From NCBI RefSeq assembly GCF_022664535.1, contig NZ_JAKUJY010000019.1, positions 30,883 to 94,882 of the forward strand: a stretch of 64,000 nucleotides of DNA, read 5' to 3'. Source of the DNA: Sphingobium trunci. Its GTDB lineage: Bacteria > Pseudomonadota > Alphaproteobacteria > Sphingomonadales > Sphingomonadaceae. Positions within the stretch are counted from its first letter, which is position 1, and each line of letters opens with the position of its first letter. Made by a program: the position numbers and the translations under genes. Below are positions 34,741 through 42,263 of the stretch, piece after piece. The notes beneath the pieces were generated by a model, which saw nothing but the letters and a program-made list of their open reading frames with translations, searched no databases and was not told where the DNA came from.

Positions 34741-36175
34741 CTCTGAGCAGCGGAATGTGGTCGGCTAAAAGCGTTGGCGGCAAATGATCGGCAATCCGGC
34801 CATGTTCCAGCAGTCCCATATTCTGGAGCCATGTCTCGAATTCAGGGGCGGGCCGTCGATCCAGCACCTCGCGAAGGTAAAGCGCATCGTGGAAGCTGGT
34901 GGATTGATAGTTGAGCATGATATCGTCCGCTCCGGGAACGCCGATAATGAAGCTGACGCCAGCTACTCCCAGCAGGGTCAATATCGTGTCGCTGTCGTCG
35001 CCGTCCGCTTCTGCGTGATTTGTATAGCAGATGTCCACGCCCATCGGCAGGCCGAGCAGTTTCCCGCAGAAGTGATCCTCCAGGGCCGCGCGCGCGATCT
35101 GTTTGCCATCGAACAGATATTCTGGGCCAATGAAACCCACGACGCTGTTCACGAGCAGCGGTTCGAAGGCCCTCGCCACCGCATAGGCACGGGCTTCCAG
35201 AGTCTGCTGGTCAACGCCGTGATGCGCGTTCGCCGACAGGCATGAACCCTGGCCAGTCTCGAAATACATCACATTCTGGCCCAGCGTGCCACGGTCCAAG
35301 CCCCGCGTCGCGTCATGGGCCTCGCCGAGCAGGGCAAGGTCAATTCCGAAACCACGATTGGCCGCTTGGGTGCCAGCAATGGACTGGAAGCACAGATCGA
35401 CAGGAGCGCCGCGTCGGATGAGCTCAAGCGTCGTGGTAACATGAGCGAGGACGCAGGACTGGGTAGGGATTGCACAGCTCAGGCGGATTTCATCGATCAG
35501 TTCGAGCAGAGTCGCTGTGGTGTCCGTATCGTCAGTCGCCGGGTTGATGCCGATAACCGCGTCGCCGGCGCCCATCAGGAGACCGTCCAATATGGACGCG
35601 GCTATGCCCGCCGGGTCGTCGGTCGGGTGATTGGGTTGCAGCCGGACCGAAAGCCGCCCGCTAAGCCCGATCGTGTTGCGGAACCGCGTGACCACCTCGA
35701 TTTTCCGGGCGACCGCGATCAGATCCTGATTCCGCATGAGCTTCGAGACCGCAGCCGCCATCTCCGGAGTTATGGCGTCGGCGACGGACGCAATTTCGGC
35801 GCCGTCCACCGCGTTCGACAGCAGCCATTCCCGAAAGCCCCCCACCGTCAAATGGGAAATCGCGGAAAAAGCGGGCGCTGGGTGACTGTCCACGATCAGC
35901 CGGGTGACTTCATCCTCTTCATAGGGAATGACGGCCTCATTAAGCAGGGCGGCCAATGGCAGATCGGCCAGCGCGAACCGCGCCGCCATGCGCTCTTCCG
36001 CACTTCGCGCCCCGACTCCGGCCAGCATGTCACCCGATCGAGCGGGACTCGCGGCCGCGAGCACGGCGCGCAGATCGTCGAAGGCGTGGCGAGTGCCGCC
36101 CAGATCGGCGTGATAGCGTGGCAAGTGCGTTTCCAATCCGTTTCTTGCGCGTCGCTCCGGCAATCCGCCCTTCAT
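34727..36175 (-). CDS. eutB: Ethanolamine ammonia-lyase large (heavy) subunit
   Basis: 482 aa, near the usual size, with a slightly extended N-terminus. Recognisable segments are GGTRHAFDDLRAVLAAASPARSGD, GRLSVRLQPNHPTDDP, GDAVIGINPATD, YFETGQGSCLSANAHHG, GLPMGVDICYTNHAEAD and GVPGADDIMLNYQSTSFHD, the substrate- and cobalamin-contacting regions. It is transcribed with eutC from a promoter near 36229-36257. Function is confident; its role among aromatic-catabolism genes is unclear, perhaps nitrogen supply or removal of an amino-alcohol by-product. Confidence 0.95.
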   Translation of the reverse strand: MKGGLPERRARNGLETHLPRYHADLGGTRHAFDDLRAVLAAASPARSGDMLAGVGARSAEERMAARFALADLPLAALLNEAVIPYEEDEVTRLIVDSHPAPAFSAISHLTVGGFREWLLSNAVDGAEIASVADAITPEMAAAVSKLMRNQDLIAVARKIEVVTRFRNTIGLSGRLSVRLQPNHPTDDPAGIAASILDGLLMGAGDAVIGINPATDDTDTTATLLELIDEIRLSCAIPTQSCVLAHVTTTLELIRRGAPVDLCFQSIAGTQAANRGFGIDLALLGEAHDATRGLDRGTLGQNVMYFETGQGSCLSANAHHGVDQQTLEARAYAVARAFEPLLVNSVVGFIGPEYLFDGKQIARAALEDHFCGKLLGLPMGVDICYTNHAEADGDDSDTILTLLGVAGVSFIIGVPGADDIMLNYQSTSFHDALYLREVLDRRPAPEFETWLQNMGLLEHGRIADHLPPTLLADHIPLLRDARG

Positions 36176-36705
36176 CGAGGCTAGCCGCCCAATCGCCTAG
36201 CCGAAGCGCCAGTAAGTGAACCCTTGGTCAGTTATCGGCTGCTATTCACCCTGTCAATCCGCGCGCACGAGGGCGCGTCTGTTCTGGCTTGAGGCATTCC
36301 GCTCTTGCTTACCTTCGGGGACGATTCTGCGCCGCTATCGTTTCGATTTCAAGGCGGCGTTTGCGGGATTGCCGCGCTATGTGGGGCGAAGCTAAAGGGT
36401 ATGAAAATACGTTCAGTCACCTTCTTTCGCTCGGAATCCCTCTATTGGGCGAAAAATCCACTTTCGCTTCGTTCATTAATGTAGTAATTGCCCATATAGT
36501 CATTTTGTCGGACCGTGCGAGAGTCGTCATTGTTGATCCAGCTTCTCTATGTGCGTGCGAGCAAGGCATGCTCTGCCGATCGGCCCCCGCGGAGCGCGGC
36601 TGCGTTGGGTGAGGCCGAAATGCCGGAGGCTGTGGGGCGTCGCCCTCGTGGCGCGACAAGCCGGCGCGAGGCGTCCTCTCCGTCGATAAGGGTAAGGGGC
36701 TGGAG
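36176..36705. other. Divergent intergenic region (530 bases) between eutBC and the LLM operon
   Basis: It holds the eutBC promoter at its left end and presumably the promoter of the LLM operon on the right. AT-rich sequence around 36470-36515 (cattaatgtagtaattgccc and catatagtcattttgtc) is the likeliest promoter area for the latter; tatagtcat also appears upstream of the LLM paralogue near 59248. No coding frame here is convincing. Confidence 0.45.
36229..36257 (-). promoter_or_regulatory. Candidate promoter of eutBC
   Basis: On the minus strand TTGACA (36257-36252), a 17-base gap and TAACTG (36234-36229) lie 54 bases before the eutB start. The -35 is perfect, the -10 weak. Confidence 0.5.
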
Positions 36706-38085
36706 ATGACCGTCAAGAAGGACACGATTCTCCTTTGGATGCCCGCCTATCTGGGGTTCCACTCGATGGCGTGGCGGCAGGAAGCCGGGCGGCGCCAGTC
36801 GGAGATGGATTTCGACATGGTCCGCCGGCAGATCCAAATTGCCGAGCGCGGCAAGTTCCATGCGGCCTTCTTCGCGGATACGGTGGCGGTCGGGGTCTAT
36901 TCGGCCGACGTCAGCATGGAAGCGCTGAGCCGGACGGCCAAGGCCTCCGCATGGGAGCCGGTCACGCTGCTGTCCGCGCTTGCGGCCTGCACGAACAATA
37001 TCGGCCTGCTCGGCACGGTGACCACCAGCTACGCCGAGCCATATAATGTTGCCCGGATGTTCGCTTCGCTCGATCATATTTCGGGCGGGCGGGCAGGGTG
37101 GAATGTGGTTACAACCTCACATCCCAAGTCGGCGATGAACTTTGGTCGCGACGCGCATTATGGTCATGGCGAGCGTTACGAACGCTGCGAGGAATTCTTC
37201 GATACCGTCGCAGGGCTCTGGGACAGTTGGGAGGATGATGCGTTTCTGCGCGACAAGGCGTCGGGCCGCTATTTCGATCCGGAAAAGCTGCACAGTCTGA
37301 ACCATCGCGGCAAGCATCTGTCGGTCGCGGGACCGCTCAACATCGCGCGGCCGCCGCAGGGGCATCCGGTCATCGCCCAGGCCGGTTCTTCCGTCGAAGG
37401 GCGCGCCTTCGCGGCGCGTCACGCCGACCTCATCTATACGATGCAGGCCGAGGTTAAACACGCCAAGACATTCTACGACGACGTTAAGGCGCAAGCCGCC
37501 GACAGCGGGCGCAATCCCGACCATGTCAAGATCATGCCGGCGATCGGTCTCATGGTCGGCCGGAGCCGCGCCCATGCCGAAGACAAGATCGCCGCCCTGG
37601 ACGAACTTGTCGATCCGGTCTTCGGGATGGAAGTACTGTCCAGCTACATCAAGGCCGATCTCTCAGGCTACGACCTGGATGGCCCGGTGCCGGAGATAGC
37701 CGAAGATCAGGCGGGATCGAAGACCAGCCAGAAATATTTCCTCGATCTGGCCAAGCGCGACAATCTCAGCATCCGCCAATTGATGCAGGTCGCCGCGCGG
37801 CTGGGCACGGCCCCTGGCTCGGCAATGGATATAGCCGACATGATCGAGGAGTGGATGGAGGCAGGGGCCGCCGACGGCTTCAACATCACCTTCGCCAGCG
37901 ACGAGGATTCGCTGGAAATCTTCGTGGACGACGTGATTCCCGAACTGCAACGGCGGGGGCTCTTCCAGCGCGAGTATCGCGGCAGGACCCTGCGCGAAAA
38001 TCTCGGCCTTCCGCACCCGGATAACCGCTTCGTGCGCGGACAGGCGACCCGTCAGGCCCGGCGGACCCTGGTGCCGGAGACCTGA
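36706..38085 (+). CDS. LLM-class flavin-dependent monooxygenase (NtaA/SnaA/DszA family), paralogue 1
   Basis: 459 aa from ATG 36706 (aaggggctggag upstream). It has the bacterial-luciferase TIM-barrel of the nitrilotriacetate/dibenzothiophene-sulfone monooxygenase subfamily: RRQIQIAERGKFHAAFFAD, LSALAACTNNIGLLGTV, SYAEPYNVARMFASLDHISGGRAGWNVVT and GHPVIAQAGSS. Such enzymes use FMNH2 supplied by a separate reductase to cleave C-N or C-S bonds or oxidise ketones. It is about as long as, and clearly paralogous to, 59384. It heads an operon with two amidohydrolases. Confidence 0.92.
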   Translation: MTVKKDTILLWMPAYLGFHSMAWRQEAGRRQSEMDFDMVRRQIQIAERGKFHAAFFADTVAVGVYSADVSMEALSRTAKASAWEPVTLLSALAACTNNIGLLGTVTTSYAEPYNVARMFASLDHISGGRAGWNVVTTSHPKSAMNFGRDAHYGHGERYERCEEFFDTVAGLWDSWEDDAFLRDKASGRYFDPEKLHSLNHRGKHLSVAGPLNIARPPQGHPVIAQAGSSVEGRAFAARHADLIYTMQAEVKHAKTFYDDVKAQAADSGRNPDHVKIMPAIGLMVGRSRAHAEDKIAALDELVDPVFGMEVLSSYIKADLSGYDLDGPVPEIAEDQAGSKTSQKYFLDLAKRDNLSIRQLMQVAARLGTAPGSAMDIADMIEEWMEAGAADGFNITFASDEDSLEIFVDDVIPELQRRGLFQREYRGRTLRENLGLPHPDNRFVRGQATRQARRTLVPET

Positions 38086-38180
38086 GATGCGCCTGACCCA
38101 TGACGATAAGACCGATCCCGGCGCGTGCCGCGCAACAGGCCGCTTTCAGAAGTGGCATCCCCAAATGGCAGGAAATTAGG

Positions 38181-39419
38181 ATGTACAATTTACCTGAAAG
38201 TGTCGCCCCGTTCGTGGGTCGTATGACCGATGTCGACAGCCACGAAATGATTCCGGCTCAGCTTTGGGTGGACGAATTTGGCGAAGCCGTGCGGCCTTGG
38301 GTCGATCTGGTCGTTGCTGCGTCAGAGAATACGAAGACCAACGCCAACAATATGAGCATACCGGACTTTGGCGGCGATGTGGGCGTTATTGATCATGATA
38401 CAGTGTGGACTGCGAAGGGCGCCACCGCTCCCGCCGCCACCGACATGCGCCGTCGCCATGACCTCATGGACGTCATGGGCGTGAACCGCCAGTTGATGTT
38501 CCCAACCGGACCGGGACTGGGGGGCTCTATTCTTTACGCTTCAGCGGAGGACCGGCATTTTTCGATGGACCGCTTCGGTGTGCCGAAGGGGCAGGGCTAT
38601 GCATTTGCGCGGGACCTTATGCGGGCGAACAATGAATGGGCCGTGGGCGTCGCCGCGATCTCGGACCGGTTCCGCCCTGTCACGCCCATATTCGGCGACA
38701 CGCCGGAAGACCTTTATGCCATGGCGAAATCGCTGATCGAACGCGGTATACGCGCCGTACAGCTTTCCGCGCCCCGCCTGCCGGGCGGCGTGTCGCCGGC
38801 GCATAATGGTCTCGATCCCTTCTACGCACTTCTGGCGGAAGCCAAGGTCGCGATGACCTTGCACATTGGCGGTGACTCGCTGCTTTTCCGCACCAACGAC
38901 TGGAACAAGGCCAAGGCGTTCGAAGGGTTCAAGGACACCCCCGAGGTGGGGATGGACCCCTGGACGCTGTCCGCGCTTCATCTCGCTCCCCAGAATTTCA
39001 TCGCGACGCTGGTGACCGGCGGCGTGTTCGACCGTCATCCCACGCTCAGGGTCGGCGTGCTGGAATATTGCGCGCACTGGGTCGGTCCGCTCGCCCAGCT
39101 GCTGGACCTGTGGCACGACAATAACCAGTCAATTCACCCGGTGTCCTTCGCCGATGGTTCGAATGGACGGCGGCTCCCGCTGCGTCCATCGGAATATATC
39201 ACCCGCAACGTCCGCGTCGCGCCCTTCGATTTCGAGCCCGTTGGCAAATATATCGGCATGTACGGTCTTGAAGACGTCTACTGCTTCGCCAGTGATTATC
39301 CTCACATAGAAGGTGGCAAGAAGCCGGTGGACAAATTCGCGGCATCGCTCGAGCCTCTGGGGCATAAAGTGATGGAGAAGTTCTTCGTCACCAACGGGGA
39401 ACTGCTTTTGGCCGAGTGA
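38181..39419 (+). CDS. Amidohydrolase-family protein (Amidohydro_2, ACMSD-like), paralogue 2
   Basis: 412 aa from ATG 38181 (aggaaattagg upstream). It shares the full architecture of paralogue 1: DVDSHEM at strand one, MTLHIGGDS, HPTLRVGVLEYCAHW, the CFASDYPHIEGG aspartate and the MEKFFVTNGE tail. Tandem duplication with the next gene is evident. A decarboxylase or hydrolase of a cyclic or ring-cleavage product is likely; the preceding LLM monooxygenase may supply the substrate. Confidence 0.88.
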   Translation: MYNLPESVAPFVGRMTDVDSHEMIPAQLWVDEFGEAVRPWVDLVVAASENTKTNANNMSIPDFGGDVGVIDHDTVWTAKGATAPAATDMRRRHDLMDVMGVNRQLMFPTGPGLGGSILYASAEDRHFSMDRFGVPKGQGYAFARDLMRANNEWAVGVAAISDRFRPVTPIFGDTPEDLYAMAKSLIERGIRAVQLSAPRLPGGVSPAHNGLDPFYALLAEAKVAMTLHIGGDSLLFRTNDWNKAKAFEGFKDTPEVGMDPWTLSALHLAPQNFIATLVTGGVFDRHPTLRVGVLEYCAHWVGPLAQLLDLWHDNNQSIHPVSFADGSNGRRLPLRPSEYITRNVRVAPFDFEPVGKYIGMYGLEDVYCFASDYPHIEGGKKPVDKFAASLEPLGHKVMEKFFVTNGELLLAE

Positions 39420-39511
39420 CGGGAAGGCGCTGTTATGCAGCAGCTTAGGCGATTCACTGTGGTCGCCGCGACATATTGACGCTTAATATTCGGATTCATA
39501 GGAGATGGCAT

Positions 39512-40735
39512 ATGTATGAACTTCCAGAGAGCGTGCTTCCCTTCGCGGGCCGCATCACCGACGTGGACAGCCATGAGATGGTTCCGGCGCAGCTCTGGGT
39601 CGAGGAATTTGGCGAAACGGTTCGGCCCTGGGCCGAAATCACGATGGCTGCGCCGATCCGCCCGAACGGAAACAACATGAACATCCCCGGCTATCCGGGC
39701 GATGTGGGTGAGATCGATCCCGAGACGGCTTGGACGACCAAGGGCTCCGCCGCGCCCGCCGCGACCGACATGAACCGTCGCAACGACCTTATGGATACGA
39801 TGGCGATCAGCCGCCAGCTCATGTTTCCGTCGGGCGTCGGACTTGGCGGATCGATTCTCTACGGATCGGCGGAAGGGACCGCCCGTTACAAGACCTTCGG
39901 TGAGAAGACCTATTCCGTCGCGCTCGACCTCATCAAGGCGAATAATGACTGGGCGGTGCGCGTCGCGAAAATTTCGGATCGCTTCCGGCCGGTCACGCCG
40001 ATTTTCGGCGACACCCCGGAAGAACTGATGGACATGACCAAATCGCTGATCGATCGCGGCATCCGGGCGGTGCAGATCCAGGCGCCGCGCCTCCCCGGCG
40101 GGGTTTCGCCCGCATCAAAGAAGCTTGACCCATTCTATGCTATGCTGGCCGAAGCCAAGGTGCCGCTGACACTGCATACCACCGGCCTTGAGTCTTTGTT
40201 GTTCCGCACCAACGACTGGGGCGACGCGGAAGAATTTCAGGGTTATAAGATGACCGAGGAGGGCAGCCTCGATCCCTGGACCCTGTCGATATTTCACCTC
40301 GCGCCTCAGAACTTCATTGCGACACTGGTCACTGGGGGCGTGTTTGATCGGCACCCGACCCTGCGCGTCGGGGTCATGGAATATACCGCGCACTGGATCG
40401 GCCCGCTGGCGCGCATGCTTGACCTGTGGCGCGACAATAATCAAGCCATCCTGCCAAAGACGTTCGCCGATGGATCGGAAGGCCGCCGCCTGCCCATGCG
40501 GCCGTCGGAATATATCTCGCGCAATGTCCGCGTTTCGCCCTTCGATTTCGAGCCGGTGGGCGAATATATCGAGAAATTCGGCCTGGAGGACGTGTATTGC
40601 TTCGCCAGCGACTATCCTCATGTCGAGGGCGGCAAGAAGCCGATCGACAAGTTTGCGGCCTCGCTCGAGCCGCTAGGGCATCGCGTGATGGAGAAGTTCT
40701 TCGTCACCAACGGCGAGCTGATGCTGCCGGATTGA
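39512..40735 (+). CDS. Amidohydrolase-family protein (Amidohydro_2, ACMSD-like), paralogue 3
   Basis: 407 aa from ATG 39512 (ggagatggcat upstream). It is very close to paralogue 2 over its whole length (ITDVDSHEMVPAQLWVEE, HPTLRVGVMEYTAHWIGP, CFASDYPHVEGGKKP). One visible difference is LTLHTTGLES in place of the L-H-I-G-G-D segment at the active-site rim, suggesting the two copies act on different substrates or form a heteromer. It is followed by a hairpin that may end the transcript. Confidence 0.88.
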   Translation: MYELPESVLPFAGRITDVDSHEMVPAQLWVEEFGETVRPWAEITMAAPIRPNGNNMNIPGYPGDVGEIDPETAWTTKGSAAPAATDMNRRNDLMDTMAISRQLMFPSGVGLGGSILYGSAEGTARYKTFGEKTYSVALDLIKANNDWAVRVAKISDRFRPVTPIFGDTPEELMDMTKSLIDRGIRAVQIQAPRLPGGVSPASKKLDPFYAMLAEAKVPLTLHTTGLESLLFRTNDWGDAEEFQGYKMTEEGSLDPWTLSIFHLAPQNFIATLVTGGVFDRHPTLRVGVMEYTAHWIGPLARMLDLWRDNNQAILPKTFADGSEGRRLPMRPSEYISRNVRVSPFDFEPVGEYIEKFGLEDVYCFASDYPHVEGGKKPIDKFAASLEPLGHRVMEKFFVTNGELMLPD

Positions 40736-40775
40736 TGTGGCAATAGCTGCCGGTCGGGCGAACTGGCGCCTATAG

Positions 40776-40804
40776 GCTTGTCGGCGGCGCGCGTGCCGAC
40801 AAGC
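40776..40804. terminator. Strong hairpin, possible terminator
   Basis: The arms gcttgtcggc (40776-40785) and gccgacaagc (40795-40804) pair perfectly (10 bp) around a 9-base loop, 41 bases after the third amidohydrolase. No T run follows, so it may be a factor-dependent terminator or an mRNA-stabilising stem. Confidence 0.5.
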
Positions 40805-40898
40805 GAGGGCATTTACGCTTTCATGGATTGAAGAGGCTTAGCAGCTGAAAGGGCTGGGCCAAGATCAATTGCCCCGAGAGACGGCGAAAGGGGTCGTT

Positions 40899-42101
40899 AT
40901 GATTAATCTGGACGGCGATCTCGGCATTCCGAAATTTTCGCTGGCTGAGCGGGAGCATCGCTGGGCGCGGGTGCGCCGGCTCATGGAGCGGGACGGCATG
41001 GATGCCATATTCGTGCCGCCCCATACCGGCCTGTTCGATACGCAGCAGGCGAACACCCGCTACCTGACCGGACTTGGCGGCAATCATTGGACTCTCGCAA
41101 CGATATTTCCGATCGAAGGCGATGTGACTGTTTTCACCAGCGCTGATGTCCATCCCACCATCTGCATGCAGCGCCAGGACTGGGTCGATGACGTGCGGGT
41201 CATGACCGGGGCCTGGGGCTTCACGCGGTCGGCGATCGAGCGGCTGAAGGAACTGCGGGGACTTCGACGCCTTGGCGTATTCGGTCTGGCCGGCAACACC
41301 CGCTTTCCGGAGGGAACGACCTCGCACGGCACGGTCCAACTCTTGCGCGAAGCGCTTCGCGATGTGGAGCTTGTCAATGCGACGTCCCTCATGGCGGAGG
41401 CCCGCTTCATCAAATCGAGAGAGGAGATCGCGTTCCTGCGGAAGGGGACTGAAATACTGGAACGGGCCATCGACGTCATCGTCCAGGAAGCGCGGCCAGG
41501 CGTTCCCGAGAATGTGATCTACGCCCATATGGTTGCCTCGCTGGTGGAGTCAGGCTCCGAACTGCCCGCTTTCATCCTCTGGTCAGCGGGGTCGCCGCAG
41601 CCGCTCTCCAACGCCTACATGCCTTCCCGGCGCGCCCTGCGTGCGGGAGACGCCATCATGACCGAGCTTCAGGCTCGTTATGCCGGCTGTGACGCCGCCG
41701 GCGCGCAAGCGTTGTTTCTGGGGCGCGCGCCGGATGACTATCATGAGATGTTCGCGCGCCAGCAAGAAGCGGTCCGCATCTGTCATGCGATGTTGCGGCC
41801 GGGTCAACCGGTGGGGGCCATTGCCGAAAGTATCAACGGCATGACAGATGCGCGGTTCGATGTTCGCGTTCTGATGCACGGCCGGGGAATGGGGGACGAT
41901 TCTCCCCTTGCGGTTTTCGGCGTTCGCGATGCCGCGATGGCGAATTGGACTGTCGAGGAGAATAGCGCGTTCGTCGTGAAGCCGATCGTGTCGACCAAGG
42001 ACCGCAGCAAGTGGATCTACTGGGGTGACACCGTGATCTGCACGCCGCAGGGTGCGGAGCGACTTGGCAAGCGCGCGCCCGCCATCATTGAGATACTGTA
42101 A
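40899..42101 (+). CDS. M24-family (creatinase/prolidase-fold) hydrolase
   Basis: 400 aa from ATG 40899 (aaaggggtcgtt upstream). An N-terminal creatinase domain (ERDGMDAIFVPPHTGLFDTQQANTRYLTGLGG region) is followed by the pita-bread domain from EARFIKSREEIAFLRKGTEI. The usual metal ligands are poorly kept: the D-x-TR region reads CDAAGAQ and the E-P segment reads VVKPIV. It is therefore probably a metal-free creatinase-like C-N hydrolase rather than an aminopeptidase. The histidine in LMHGRGMGD is kept. The substrate may be a product of the amidohydrolases encoded before it. Confidence 0.8.
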   Translation: MINLDGDLGIPKFSLAEREHRWARVRRLMERDGMDAIFVPPHTGLFDTQQANTRYLTGLGGNHWTLATIFPIEGDVTVFTSADVHPTICMQRQDWVDDVRVMTGAWGFTRSAIERLKELRGLRRLGVFGLAGNTRFPEGTTSHGTVQLLREALRDVELVNATSLMAEARFIKSREEIAFLRKGTEILERAIDVIVQEARPGVPENVIYAHMVASLVESGSELPAFILWSAGSPQPLSNAYMPSRRALRAGDAIMTELQARYAGCDAAGAQALFLGRAPDDYHEMFARQQEAVRICHAMLRPGQPVGAIAESINGMTDARFDVRVLMHGRGMGDDSPLAVFGVRDAAMANWTVEENSAFVVKPIVSTKDRSKWIYWGDTVICTPQGAERLGKRAPAIIEIL

Positions 42102-42185
42102 GAAACCGGCGTCGGGCGATTAAACCTCATCAAGCCGGAGACGGTGTCGGGGGCCATCCGGTCTTCTCGTCTTCAACATCGGAAG

Positions 42186-42212
42186 CGGGAGGCCGCATAG
42201 TGTGGCCTCCCG
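42186..42212. terminator. Bidirectional terminator hairpin
   Basis: The arms cgggaggcc (42186-42194) and ggcctcccg (42204-42212) form a perfect 9-bp stem with a 9-base loop between the convergent M24 gene and the TonB-receptor gene. Short T/A runs flank it. Confidence 0.65.
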
Positions 42213-42263
42213 TTAGATCGTCAGGCGCCCGAAGTAGGCGGCTCGAGAGATGGCAGACGCTCC

